From assembly GCA_907163375.1 (NCBI GenBank), contig CAJQUW010015338.1, positions 2,501-66,500 on the forward strand: a DNA stretch of 64,000 nucleotides. Direction: 5' to 3'. Origin of the DNA: Prostheceraeus crozeri (lineage: Eukaryota; Platyhelminthes; Polycladida; Euryleptidae). The notes beneath the pieces are model-generated. The model saw only the letters and a list, made by a program, of their open reading frames with translations. It was not told the DNA's origin and searched no databases. Shown in pieces: positions 11,645 through 23,113 of this stretch (position 1 is its first letter; every line of letters starts with the position of its first letter). Position numbers and translations under genes: made by a program.

Positions 11645-12475
11645 AAGCATGTATCCATGTGGTGTGTGTGACAAAGGAGTCGGTGTAAATTCTATAAGAT
11701 TCATGGTCCGCGGCAGATTGATACACAAGAAATGTAGTGGCGTGAGAGGAACCATAACAGCAGCATTTAATCACGGGTTTGCATGGAAGCACTGCAGGGG
11801 TGACATACCACCAGTAACGAAGATTGGTCACGGAAAAGAAGTTGAGGTAGCTGGTCAACACTACGAAGTGGTGAACAGATTTTGTTACCTAGGTGACATA
11901 TTGGATGGTGGTGGTGGAGTGGATGCAGCTGTGTCTACACGATTACGTTGTAGTTGGAAGCGACTCCACGAGCTGTTGCCTTTCCTGACATCAGGGGCGG
12001 CACCTCTATTGATGAAGGGGCAAGTGTACGACGTGTGTGTAAGAATCAGCATGCTGTATGGTAGTGAAACGTGGGCTATGAAGACAGAAAACAAAATGAA
12101 GATGATAAGAGCCGAAAGGAGAATGGTCAGGTGGCTCTGTGGTGTGTCGCTTCGAGAAAGAATACCCAGCGACGACCTCCTTCGAAGACTGAGCCTAGTT
12201 GGAATGGAAGAAGCGATGAGAAGAAGGCGTTTGAGGTGGTACAGTCATGTAGTGAGGAAAGCAGATGATGATTGGGTGAAGAAGGTGTGGAAGTCAGGAG
12301 TGCCACGGTGAATCCCCAGAGGACGACCTCGAATCACATGGGAGGAAACAGTTCGAGCAGACTGTAGGAAAATGGGTCTCTGCGAGGAAGATGCAAAGGA
12401 TCGCGCCAGGTAGAGAACTGCCATCAGAGGCAATCGTCCAACCCAGTCAACGGCGGAATAACGGACGTAAAACGT
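11645..12475 (+). mobile_element. 5'-truncated LINE: zinc-binding motif and C-terminal tail of reverse transcriptase
   Basis: The reading begins with a C2HC-like motif (CGVCDKGVGVNSI...HKKCSGVRG). It continues with RFCYLGDIL, LYGSETWA, RRMVRWLCGVSLRERIP and, beyond the first stop, RGRPRITWEETVRADCRKMG. These phrases are typical of the region between the RT core and the C terminus of many invertebrate non-LTR retrotransposons. The RT palm and any endonuclease are absent, the usual 5' truncation. Two stops interrupt it: TGA at 12309 before the RGRP motif, and TAG at about 12410 where a Trp codon (TGG) would be expected. The tail ends in an A/T-rich run near 12475. Clade not assigned. Confidence 0.85.
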
Positions 12476-13229
12476 ATATATGTATTATTTTCCCAAGAAA
12501 ATTCTGAATTGATGAATTTTCTGAAATTATTGAAATTATTTAAATTATTCATATTTTTTAACAATGCTGTCTTATAAAGTTACATTTCAATTGGCATGTA
12601 GAAATAATATATCTCGAAAATTCAATCAAGCTGTTTTAGGAATTCTGCAACTGCCTAACAGCTGATGGAATAAGGAATTTGAATCGACACTGAAAGGTTA
12701 GCATCATGGCTAGATTTAGCAAACAATTATTGAAATATCATGTTTTCAAAGTAAAAAGAATCCACCACAATCTCTGATTTTTTTCTAGAAGATTGATGCG
12801 CTATATTAGTGTCATTATTATCTGACATTACCGGCGTTTTGCCAGAGGTTTCCAGTTATTTTGTTTGAAATGTACTTATTGCTTGATTTTAACTTCCTTG
12901 TTCATCAATGTTTGGTTTTTGCTGCTCTTCATGGGCTTTCCCAATTTGTCATGGTTTAAGTTAACATCTGTGTCTCATGTGAGTATTATACTACAAATAC
13001 ATTATCATTGTCATTATTTATATAGATTCACATCATGCCTCAATAAAGCTCATGCATAGTTCGGTTGACATAGCTATTTCATTAGGCATGCAAATCGATA
13101 GGCCTAATATTTCTGACAGGAATGAAAACTTTCGCCGAATCCTGTGTACAATGGTTATTAATGTCCGCATTGCTTTGATTATTGATAAGAAATTAATCAT
13201 TGCCTTAATCGTTGCTAAATCACACTTTC
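12476..13229. other. Non-coding, nothing recognised
   Basis: AT-rich sequence. I see no gene, inverted repeat or tandem repeat here. Confidence 0.5.
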
Positions 13230-13350
13230 AGGAGATGGCTCAGTGTGGTTTTGTGGTTACTGGGTATGCTCACATGTCTAGCTTCAATGCGGAGCTGGTT
13301 CGAACCTGCCCACGACTAATTTTTGTGTTACACCGATGTCATCCACCCTG
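13230..13350 (+). mobile_element. tRNA-derived SINE, copy 1
   Basis: A Pol III box B (GGTTCGAACCT, 13297-13307) lies about 45 bases after a GTGGTTACTGGGTATGC segment that resembles a degraded box A. The stretch around box B, GCTGGTTCGAACCTGCCCAC followed by GACTAAT, is nearly the same as at 22023-22049, so both are copies of one family. The tail beyond about 13350 is not shared clearly. Confidence 0.6.
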
Positions 13351-14412
13351 AGATAAAATGAATCCAGTGGTCTATATTCGCCAGTGTGTGTGTGTTTGTG
13401 TGCGCGTGGTGAGAGTTTGTGCAAGGCTGGGTCAAATCTTTCTTGCGAGTATACCTCAAGATTATACCCAAGGGCAGCAATCTTTCTAGTGAAGTGTACA
13501 TTCCTTGTAAGATTTATTTGAAGGATGCTCAATTAAGTGACGATGCCGAATTGTCACACAATTTTAGAATGCATGAGCCAACACAGCAAAACAATAAATT
13601 GTATTGCAACAGCACATACACTGTTGATACGTATTTGATGCTTACGTGTTACAACCGAGCTAGTACTAATTATTTTGTACACTAGCTTGCGGTTCACTTC
13701 AGCTTTTACAAACGCGGGACTTTTACTTATTACGAAGACTTAGCACTATGATAAGATTTGATAATAATCCAAGGAGAACTTGTTATAACATTCATGTAGA
13801 CCGACACGTTGTATTTGTAACATGAACAAATCTACATAAAATTAAAATGTCTACAATCTAGTTCTAAAGCTTACTTCCATTTCACGATTTTCTAGATAGT
13901 TACTTTATGGTAGCTTTATAGCACAAGTGAGGCACATGCAGTTATGATGCATGTTTTATACTGAGAGTGATGATTAGTGGCAATAATACGGATAATTTCG
14001 CATGCTGGTAGTACAATGAAGCTTATGCTTATTGACGATGGCATAGATTCATGACATATGTCCACAGGTCGTTTATAAACGTTAGAAACAAAGAAGAGCT
14101 TAACTTGCCTTCAAGATCATTCCATTTGTGTGGAATAGATGTCTGCATGCGGACAGTGTTTTTCAATTTCTGATATTGTAAACTGATGAGAAATCCATAC
14201 GATCAGCCCTCAACTTTCGAATCACATCTTTCATATTAGTTTGATGTTCATGGAACGTAGACACATGCATAATCTCTGATATGTTGAATTTTCCAATTTT
14301 CGGGTGCATTTTAAGATTAGGGATGCTACAAGAATATGATATAGATAAGAAACCATATTTCTAATCATCTTCAACTTCACTGAATTTCTAACAAGTTGTC
14401 AATATTGTCTAG
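13351..14412. other. Non-coding; short TG microsatellite only
   Basis: A short TG-rich microsatellite lies at about 13382-13410. The rest is intergenic or intronic sequence upstream of the exon at 14413. Confidence 0.5.
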
Positions 14413-14668
14413 GTTGGAGGATCTTTATCGTTTGGTGGATGAGGAACGTCAGTTTGAGATGCAAGTTCATCACCGACAACATTCTCTCAATAATGACAGC
14501 GCTCGGCCTCCTACTCGCGTAGAATCAGTGATGGACTCTCAGCCAGCCACTTCCCAGCCGAGCAAGCCGCCGGAAGAGGTCAGTAAGCCGCCTGACGATC
14601 CGAAGAGCAATGTGGACTGGCCTTCAGCCAACTTAATGACCGAGGACTTACCCAGGAAGAAGTTGGAG
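14413..14668 (+). CDS. Internal coding exon of an unidentified coiled-coil protein gene
   Basis: The exon is bounded by an acceptor (TATTGTCTAG, ending 14412) and a strong donor (GAG|GTAAGTG at 14669). It starts one base before a codon and ends in phase 0. It encodes about 85 residues: a charged helical start (LEDLYRLVDEERQFEMQVHH) and then a Ser/Pro/Lys-rich linker (SQPSKPPEEVSKPPDDPKS) ending DLPRKKLE. Phase matches the next exons at 14727 and 23114, so these belong to one plus-strand gene whose earlier exons lie upstream and were not located. A Pro/Ser linker followed by a coiled coil resembles a cytoplasmic tail or scaffold segment. The family is not recognised. Confidence 0.6.
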
Positions 14669-14726
14669 GTAAGTGACAGACGATGAAACTTCCTTGAACC
14701 TCCGCCTCATTCTTCTTTCCTTGTAG

Positions 14727-14750
14727 CTACAGAAATATCCTTCCAAAGAG
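14727..14750 (+). CDS. Candidate 24-base microexon of the same gene
   Basis: A long pyrimidine tract and acceptor (CTTTCCTTGTAG) precede CTACAGAAATATCCTTCCAAAGAG, shown here as two parts of the exon: CTACAGAAATAT and CCTTCCAAAGAG. A GTCAGT donor follows at 14751. It would add eight residues (LQKYPSKE) in phase 0 between exons that also join in phase 0, so it may be included or skipped without changing frame. The upstream intron would be only 58 bases. RNA evidence is needed to show it is used. Confidence 0.5.
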
Positions 14751-16189
14751 GTCAGTATATTTCTGGGATGCGGACAGTTATCCAGCCGGTGTTCACCAAA
14801 ATGCGTCTGTCCTTGTGCAGTTAATTATTTCAATGAACGGTAGCAACCGAGTGCTCCAATGGCATTCGTGTAGCAGCAGCAGTAGACCGTTTTTTCCCTA
14901 CTTCTCTGACGTCATCTCTCTCTGATAGTAGAAAATCGAATCATGTTGACTTTCAAAGCGGAGAAGTTGTCTGATAGCGGTGATATGATGAATAGATGGA
15001 ACCTTTTCCCACTTTGATCGAAAGGACAGACGACATAGATTTCACCGCTATCGATTGATCTTAGAAGGCTATTCTCTGCCGAGGCGGTAACAGTATTGAA
15101 CTGAAATGGTTGCTTGCCATGTCAATAGATCTATGCTTATGGTGAAGTCAGCTGCTTTTCACTACAGCGGCTGGTGAGATTGGTAGATGCAGGACCGAAT
15201 GACTTCATTCTTGAAAGAATCCATTGATGTCATCATTTGAAATTCGAAATGGAAAAGCGAGGATGAATAGTAAGGAAAGCAGTTCGTCAATTAGTTTGAG
15301 GTTATTTTCAAGAACAATTTTTCTATCGCACACTAAATTTGCAATGCTGCGGGAAGCAGCGTTGGACAGAGATGACGTCACAGTAGTTGATGGGAATCGA
15401 CTGCGGCCACTGAACGAGGCCAAATGGAGAATTTCGCTTTTGCCGTATTCATTGTGATGATGAACTACAAAGATGTGCAATTTTTAATATTTTTGGTGAA
15501 CTTCAAAGACTTACAACATAACAATTCTTTTACTAAACTCTCCGCATGAAACATGAGGCTGCGATGATGAAGAAGTCATCGAGAAAGACTAGGAAAAGTA
15601 TCTTAGCATGCTTAACTTGTGTTAGCTTTGTTATTAGTTATGCTTACTCATCTGATGTTCAGTAGAGCCTAATTTATGTCTTCTTAGTTCCAAGGGAATG
15701 TTGACTGTCATAAAATCTTTATTTCGTTTATGAATACTTAAATTCTAACAAATATAAGCTAAAATTTCTACCCACGAAGCTAAAAACTCATTGATGCACA
15801 ATAAATGTTGCCAATATTATATGAATCTCGAACTCAGCTACCATCAATACAATGACGGCAACCACTCATGTCACTGGCATGGTTTTTTGCTGATCTGCAA
15901 TGTTATGAACTGTGGAGTTATATTTCTACAGTCCATTGTCGGGTGGTACCTGTAATATCGCTCTTTTGACATTCATTCTTTATTGACTAGCTCAGGTAAT
16001 TAATGAATGGGTCGATTGTTGGAAGAGAAATATAAGGGCTGGTAATCGATGGGAGAAAATCGTTTGTCATGGTTTCCTTCGAGACGACTATCGCACCGCC
16101 GTGTAACATCAAAGTGAAGCGATATGTACGCAAACAGTCAGCTCCTAAAATTGAGCAGAATAAAAACATTCACACCGACATCAATGGCT
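14751..16189. other. Intron of the coiled-coil gene, nothing recognised
   Basis: Both strands are open for some length around 15205-15480, but I see neither a known family nor convincing splice sites. No repeat was identified. Confidence 0.4.
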
Positions 16190-16720
16190 ATAAAGGCATT
16201 GAAACCGTAAAAACTGCTTTCAAGACGACTTAAGTGCGAAATGACACTCGAGAGAGTGAACCAAACTGTGCATTGTCGATGGAGGAGGGACTGATGCGAT
16301 TTCCTTGGGGAAGAAAGGTGCGAAATGACACTCGAATTCAATGGGCTGGAAAACAGGAAAGGAATTGACGCGGAACATTAACAAAGGAGTGCATGGTCGG
16401 AGGAGGAGGAGACGGGAATGAGAGATTTAATTGTGTGCTTTGGGCTGGAGACGGAAATGTGTGAGCTGGTGCGCCTTGGGGGGACTGGTGCGCTTTACCT
16501 TGGGGGGAATGCTGCAAATTGACACACTGCTTCAGTGGGCTGGAAAAAAGAGCGGGAATAAAAACATCGGAACTTTAGACAAGCAGTGCATGCTGGGAAG
16601 AGGATACGGAGTTGAGGTAATGACCTTTTCCTAGAGAAGAAGGTGCGAAATGACACTTGGCTTCAGCGGACTGGAGCAGAGAGGAATTGACGCGGAACAG
16701 CGTCGCAAAGCAGAGCTTTT
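16190..16720. repeat. Degenerate local repeat (GTGCGAAATGACACT motif)
   Basis: The phrase GTGCGAAATGACACTC or a close variant recurs at about 16230, 16318 and 16648. It is accompanied by AATGGGCTGGAAAA-type and GGAATTGACGCGGAAC segments at the last two and by related words in between (about 16500-16560). Unit lengths vary, so this is an old tandem or segmental repeat with indels. Confidence 0.5.
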
Positions 16721-16879
16721 CTGGTGTTATTGAGAAATTTGAAGGAACGAGAATTTGTTGCGGACAGATGTATTGCTACAATAGTCAAATGTATAACAGT
16801 GGACGATATATGACTTCGTCATTGAATATTAAAGGAAATTATCAATTTGTTGGTTTTGTAACTGGCATATCTTCTAGAC

Positions 16880-17666
16880 CAGGGGTGCGTAACCTTTTAC
16901 ATTTTTCGGCTGCCATTTCGAAGGCCAAAAGAATCACGGCCGCACTTAATATGTGTGCAAACAACTAGATCAGTAACCAATCCTTTTTATATTCCACCAC
17001 TCAAATTAGTTTTCCCTGATGAATGACGCACTGAAAATCGCATAAAGGCCTGCTTCGTAAAGAATGAGTTAGCAAGTTAATCCATATACAACCGACGGTC
17101 ATTTTTGACCCGAAAAGATTTTAAGCTTAAGGTGTTAACAGAACTTAAAAGAAAAGTTGAAAGCATGCTTTTTCTGAGGGCAACCGAAGGAGAAAGCACT
17201 TTACTGAGGTATTGTAATAATTCATAAAGGAATCACGAGCCATACAAAATTCATTCATTCATCACAGGGCCGGTGATCTATCAGGCATCCTTATTCAGGC
17301 CATTGACTTGAAGCTTACGTGCGCGAACAATTTGAGCGCATTTTGAAAAATTTGAATACAATTGCCCTTTTGTTTCTTTTAGTGACTCTATCCTTGAATG
17401 CACATGAATGTAACTTCCCTAAAATATTCTATTCATGAGTTATCGAACTGCTGCGGGCGCGCATTTTTCCAAGCAGCATGGGCATAAAGCAGCATGGGTT
17501 CCACAGTTACAAGGTGACTAGCTTGCTACTATAGTTCCGATTGTTTTTTGATTGCCTTGAACTCCAGAAACATTTGCAATTTACATGTACAACATTCTTT
17601 TTCATTTACTTCTCATTGTCACGGCTGCACTTTGCCTCTGCTACGGCCGCAGGTTGCGCACCCCTG
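16880..17666. mobile_element. Non-autonomous hAT element (MITE), 787 bp
   Basis: The ends form a terminal inverted repeat: CAGGGGTGCGTAACCT on the left and the complement of CAGGGGTGCGCAACCT on the right. An identical 8-bp target duplication, TTCTAGAC, flanks it at 16872-16879 and 17667-17674. An 8-bp duplication and CAGGGG ends are hallmarks of the hAT superfamily. No transposase reading frame is inside. It lies in the large intron of the coiled-coil gene. Confidence 0.9.
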
Positions 17667-17674
17667 TTCTAGAC

Positions 17675-18141
17675 AATGTCATCCGAGATTTCTTCAACAA
17701 CCTCATTAAGTTGTCGCTTTACTAAAATTATTTTTTAGAAGATTCATTCATGTTAAAAGCAAACTATTGGCGTTGTATCATTTCCTGATCTTGCTGCTTT
17801 AAATGTATCGTCGTTGAAAAATGATCATGTTGTCATATTGTTTGAAATATTGCCATCAGTGTTGTGAACTTAGATCTTTGATAGACTGGACTGTGCAATT
17901 TTTCTTTCAATACACGAAATGCATGTTTGAAACGACGACGCCGAGCGTTCGAGATGAATCAACTAGTGATGCAAGACCGCTTCTTCTTGCTTTATTTTCT
18001 GATATACCACATTCGAACCAGTTCGTGTAGGTCACACTGAGAGCTTCTGTAGGAGAATCGTTGTGAACAACAAAACAGAATGGAACCATTGAAACTTGCC
18101 GACAATAGCAATACATAACATGCGAAGTGAATGCTGCATAG
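17675..18141. other. Intron sequence between two transposons
   Basis: Short open stretches near 17821-18116 have no recognisable features. Confidence 0.5.
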
Positions 18142-18143
18142 TA

Positions 18144-18345
18144 TAGGTTTTGCGACCCAAATGTGAAACTTGCAAATCCAATTACGACATAGCAAAAGCA
18201 AATATCTTTATTCCAAACACAATGTAACTATTCCAAACCAGATCTGACACTAATAATTCTAACCCAAGTACGACCATTCCAAACCAAATCTGACACCTAT
18301 TATTCCAAACAAAATGCGACAATTTCAATCCAAATCTGACATGTG
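18144..18345. repeat. Left terminal and subterminal repeats of the Tc1/mariner-like element
   Basis: After the terminal repeat, ATTCCAAACCA(A/G)ATCTGACA-type units recur at about 18231, 18277 and, degraded, 18303 and 18326. Each contains the core AAATSYGACA. Such spaced subterminal motifs are usually transposase-binding sites. Confidence 0.7.
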
Positions 18346-18429
18346 ATCTAACTGGAACTCTGGATCATAGCGATAGAAAATAAGTCAATGATTATAGATC
18401 AAACATGACATTTAAGAACCAAATGTTGC

Positions 18430-19759
18430 ATGATTGAAGTGTCAGATGAAAAGATGCCGTACTCACGTATATCCACTGCCGATAAAGAGCGCCTCATAGC
18501 TGCATATCAAAATGGCAATGACTACCAAGAGCTAGCGCGAGCCATGGGTATTGGCAGAACAACTGCGTATTCTATCGTACGGCGGTTCCTCGATTTCGGA
18601 GAAGTTACAAGGCCCCGTGGAGGATTCCGGGGAAGAAAAATGACCGAAGAAATGATTGACACAGCATGTTCGATTGTTGAGGAGAACAATGCTCTAACTC
18701 TTCTGCAAATCAACGCGGAGCTGCGTCACCGACTGCCAAGTGCCCCCCAAGTGACAATAACGACCATATGCAGTGCTTTGAGGGTAAGTTAGCATTATAT
18801 TATACACTGTATGATAACAATTAGAACTGTGTGACTGCTTTTCAATAATTGACTTTCTCCTGCAGGGATCATTGTATCGGATGAAGAAACTGGAGACCGT
18901 TCCAGCTGAAAGAAACTCAGATTCTGTGAAAAATGAACGACTGGTAAGCTATTGATTTATACTTGAAGATATTTCATTGACGCTAGTAAATAAAAAGCTG
19001 GAACAGCAAAAAATTGCATCTCTTCTTGCCTCTTACAGGAGTTTGCGAATTGGCTTATGGCGACTGGCATTCATGAGGAGCTCATTTTCATAGACGAGGC
19101 TGGATTTAATCTTTGGACAGCTCGTACTCGTGGTCGTGCGAGAATTGGGGAACCAGCAGTTCGAGTGGTCGCTGGTCGTCGTGGCCAGAGCTTGACAACC
19201 ATATTTGCTGTCAGCAATGAGCGCGGTCTGCTAGCCCATGACATATTTATAGGCGGAACAACAAATGAGATGTGAGTGTCCCAGATGAAGTAAATAATAA
19301 GTACTGATATTATTTGATATTTGATATTATTTAATATTTGATATTTCAATCAATTTAATTTCTCTTTTGCATTGCAGCTTCAACACTTTCCTCAGTAATG
19401 TCATCCCTCATATTCAAAGAGTGACAACATTCATTTTTGACAACGCCAGCTGCCACGGACACATCACGGTATCCCATGAGTGGTTGTCCATCAGGAAATT
19501 GCCGCCCTACTCGCCGTTCCTCAACATTGTTGAGAACACATTTTCCGAGTGGAAAGCAAGTGTAAAGAGACGACTGGCCGAGATGCATGCGGAACTTATC
19601 CTTCGATCTCACCAAGAAAGGATGGCGGACTTGGCGACAGTTGCGGAAGTCGCTATCGGTGATGTGACTCAGGATGGTGCACAGAAGGCCCAGAACTATT
19701 TCAGACTTTTACAGGGTCGAATTCCTTTGTGTCTGACAAAGTCAGACATTTTGATGTAA
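18430..19759 (+). CDS. Tc1/mariner (IS630-type) DDE transposase, four exons, 348 residues
   Basis: The enzyme would cut and paste the surrounding element in the nucleus. Exons are 18430-18783, 18866-18943, 19039-19271 and 19378-19759; all introns are GT/AG, with phases 0, 0 and 2. Residues 10-55 form a helix-turn-helix (RLIAAYQNGNDYQELARAMG then RTTAYSIVRRFL). The DDE core follows: FIDEAGFNLW (first Asp), FIFDNASCH (second Asp) and LPPYSPFLNIVENTFSEWK (Glu). Spacing between second Asp and Glu is 30 residues, shorter than the 34 usual in Tc1. The start ATG at 18430 is preferred; Met-9 is an alternative. All catalytic residues are present and the frame is open once spliced. Introns are uncommon in this superfamily, so spliced expression or host co-option should be considered. 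The intact ends argue for a mobile element. Confidence 0.9.
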
Positions 19760-20049
19760 ATAAATAAGTATTTTTTGGAAAGTGACAGTGTTTTGGCGCG
19801 GTGCTTTGAAGGAGCTATTTTTGGCAGATTGATGTGAAGATATATTGAATTTAGTTAAATTGAAACTTCTTGAAAAACAGATGCTTTTCGCATTTGATCA
19901 CCGTCACATTTAATACGTATATTTCAATCTGAAAATTCATTAGTCAGGAAGGGCAATGATGTGTAAGTTCAACATGCACTACTGCGAGTCTAATTTTAAA
20001 AATTGTGAAGTAGTTGTATTTGGTTTGGAATTGCCTCATTTGCTTTTTA

Positions 20050-20200
20050 TTCTATGCACATTTGCCTGGCTATGTCGTATTTGCTTTTACATTGTCGCAT
20101 TTGGATCAACAAGTGTTCACGTTAGTCTGGCTATGTCGCATTTGCTTTTGCAATGTCGCATTTGAATTTACATGTGTTCACATTTGGGTCTCAAATCCTA
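20050..20200. repeat. Right terminal and subterminal repeats of the Tc1/mariner-like element
   Basis: TGTCGTATTTGCTTTT, TGTCGCATTTGGAT, TGTCGCATTTGCTTTT and TGTCGCATTTGAAT recur between about 20072 and 20168, separated by GTGTTCAC words, before the terminal repeat ending at 20200. These are the mirror of the left-end motif. Confidence 0.75.
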
Positions 20201-20202
20201 TA

Positions 20203-21969
20203 GAAGAAAGTGATAGATCTGAATTCTAATCCACACGACTTCAGAAAGGTCATTCATCTTTCATGTTTAATAGGATACAAAGTATGATTGGCGATTAAAA
20301 GATATGTAGTAAATCTACCACTGTTAACTTATAAGTAGCACAAGTAGTCAATATGAGCTAAATATGAGAAGTTCCAGTAAAATTTAAGGCCATGGCTTCC
20401 AGATGATCTGGTAGCGCATCATCATTGCTGCGAAATGAAGGCAAAGGAAATGAGATAGTAACCAATAAAATTCAAGGTGATTTGGCAGTCGCAATAAGGT
20501 TGGGTAGCCAATTACCTAACAGACCGTCGGAATTTTCCCAGGCGGCCGCTACCAGAGGAACAAGGCATGATAGCCAAGAAAGTCAAAACATCTTCATTTG
20601 GGAAGAAATACTACTTTTTTGATGAGTTGGTTTCGCAACGAAATTTATTTCATTTGGTAGCTGACGGTTTACAGTGTACATGAGATGATATCTGAACAAT
20701 ACATCAAACATAACATCTCGAAGGCTGCATCATGGAGGTTGCATTATTATATATCGCTTGTAAATTATACGATAATTGCATGCATAGAGCAGGGATATGT
20801 AGGTAGAGTGTCGACTCAGACAAGTATCTGTATACAGTGAAAATTTTTATATGAAAAGATTCAGTTTTTTGCGGAGATTACGTTCCCGTGGTCCAAACAT
20901 TATTTGAGCAGTTTTAAAAAAGTCAAAATTTTGCAAATTTAAATACTACCGAGATGACTCCCCGTTGTAAGTAGTATGAAACAAGTTGGATATCAAAAGG
21001 AATGAATATTTGCTAATAATCATTCTAACTAAGCTGAAATCAAGCTGGTTATCAAGGGAATTTCATGCTCCGTATTATAATGGAAGTCTTCATGAAAAAG
21101 TCGCGATATTATTTGTGCTTTCTTGGCTGAAATTTGAATTTCAGCCTTTTAATTCAATTTTCACCGGTATGACTTCATGATTCACTAAATTCATGTTTCA
21201 TTTCTTGAATCTGAATAGTGATATGGACCCACTTACATCTTTCAAAGTTAATTGAAATTGTCTTTGATTATGTGATTTTGTCATGTCACTGGCAGCTGTT
21301 GCCTGATCACGCTTAAGAAGATTCTCTTGAGGTTCAGCAGGAAAGCAATAGCGCAGGTCATCGAGTTGCCAATTTAACAAACATTACCTCACCAAGGCTG
21401 TCAAACACGGACTATCTGTAATATAATATCATTTCCTTGTGCTTTATGCTATCATGATCAGTCATTTCCACTCTTCAAAACTGCATAAATGCGCATATCT
21501 CACGTTTGGAAATAATTCCGACTGTGTTTCCTTTGAGTTCATTTAATAAAATCGAAAGTGTATACACATTGGGGATTTAATAAATGCGGAGTTGCCACTC
21601 TACCTAATATACCTACTCTATGATTGCATGTAATTATTTTTTTCCTATGAGGGAGTAATATGCTGCTAGTCTTAGTTGCATAGGTCACATCATCGCTGAC
21701 ATTCAGAGTTTTTACAATTAGAATTTCAGATGAGTCCAGCATTTGATTTCTAAATGTGCATGTGATTCATGAGATTTCTTTTCAATTCATACTTAACAAG
21801 GCTAGATCGGGCGAAATATTAAATTTGCAATCAAATCAACCATAAAAACCATCAAGGTTGATTCCACGAAGTCATCAATGTCGGATGTGTTGCAGAATAT
21901 AATCCGCTCTCCACGTGCCTGTGTTAAACCAGTGCCTTCCTGGCTGATTCACGCTCTCAGCAATTGGTC
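20203..21969. other. Intron sequence; one solitary MITE end
   Basis: GTTTACAGTGTACAT at about 20668-20682 equals the right end plus flank of the MITE at 29873-30112, so a remnant of that family may lie here. Nothing else is recognised. Confidence 0.45.
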
Positions 21970-22110
21970 CGGTGTCCTTGTCGTTAGAGTGTATGCTTGC
22001 ACGTCCTCTAACTGCAACGTCGCTGGTTCGAACCTACCCACGACTGATGAGGCCCAACAGGCCAAAACATATCTCGTGGTGGCTAAGTCTGCTGGGAATT
22101 CATAAATGCG
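21970..22110 (+). mobile_element. tRNA-derived SINE, copy 2
   Basis: Box-A-like TTAGAGTGTATGC (about 21984) precedes box B GGTTCGAACCT at 22025-22035. The flanking words GCTGGTTCGAACCTACCCAC and GACTGAT match the copy at 13230. The body continues through AGGCCCAACAGGCCAAAAC to about 22110. It is open for about 75 codons by chance. Confidence 0.65.
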
Positions 22111-23113
22111 TCAAAGATAATTGAAAAGTGAATGATGATAACTCAGTTAGCTTTCTTTGCATCTGTAGGATTCAAAAATATCTAAAATGAGATTTTTTAG
22201 ATCCGAAACTGTTACTGCTAATATGATGATTGTTGAATGCTCCCAATCAGTTCTTCATGGGAAATTCGTGCAGTTTGAGCAGCTTGATATTCATTTGACC
22301 GTGTGAACCAGTTTGAAACTCAATACCAGTCGCTTTGCTTTAATCATGATATTCTTCAGACAGGTTTCTGATATATACAAATTGATATCAGAGAGCTTCG
22401 TTCCTCTATCATTTTATTGACCAAATTTCAATTTCAAATACTTTTTCAATGGTTAAAACACATAATTTAATGGCATGAGTGTTAAATCGGTAAAACGAGC
22501 TTCAAGAGGCATCAGTCGTAAAATAAAGTGCTGAGATAGTGTCGGTGGTCATTAATTAAACTCACTCGCAAACAGCAGTGACGAGATGATATGCCTCAAA
22601 TAAGCTGCATCGCCTTTGATGCCTTTGATATGTTCACTGTGTCTCAGCAACGTAACAATCAGAAATGTTTTGTATTGGTCAATAAAATGATAGAACTGAC
22701 GTGTTTATTTTAAATCTGCAGCGATAAAACTCAAAGATACACTTTCAACACAGATGTCTAATATACTGTACCGACTACAGATGCTGTTGGTGAAAGCAGA
22801 AAAGGACAATGGTCACCAATATGCACATGAAATGTTTGGTCCTAATTCTATAAATTAAGTTATTATCTGTTGATTTCTAATTTTTCAGTGTGACTCAATC
22901 AAATTTTCTAATCATATCAGACATTCTCCGTTTCACTGTTTCCAACGTTCTGCAGTTTATAGTGTTCAATAATAATCGATATATTGACGCTTTTCTCTTA
23001 TTATGCCGCTGCTGCTGCTGCTACTTTCCTATTCATCAAGATTCTGTTAATGATGTTGTAAGACGAAGTGGATGTTGAGTTTTATTTTCACAGTTCCTGC
23101 TTCATTCCTGCAG
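22111..23113. other. Intron sequence, nothing recognised
   Basis: A short CTG triplet run lies near 23006-23020. An acceptor at 23111-23113 leads into the next exon. Confidence 0.5.

Larger units (their letters stand above)
18144..20200 (+). mobile_element. Complete Tc1/mariner (IS630)-like transposon with spliced transposase, 2057 bp
   Basis: A TA target duplication (18142-18143 and 20201-20202) flanks inverted ends. The left end begins TAGGTTTTGCGACCCAAATG. The right end, read inward, begins TAGGATTTGAGACCCAAATG. Similarity continues for about 60 bases and includes CGACATAGCAAAAGCAAAT on the left and CGACATTGCAAAAGCAAAT on the right. Inside lies one four-exon transposase gene with no stop or frame break. 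Short motifs related to CAAATGCGACA recur inside both ends. It looks whole and fairly recent, and sits in the intron of the coiled-coil gene. Confidence 0.92.

Noticed and set aside
15205-15480. Open frames on both strands
   Set aside because: No family resemblance and no consistent splice sites; left as intron.
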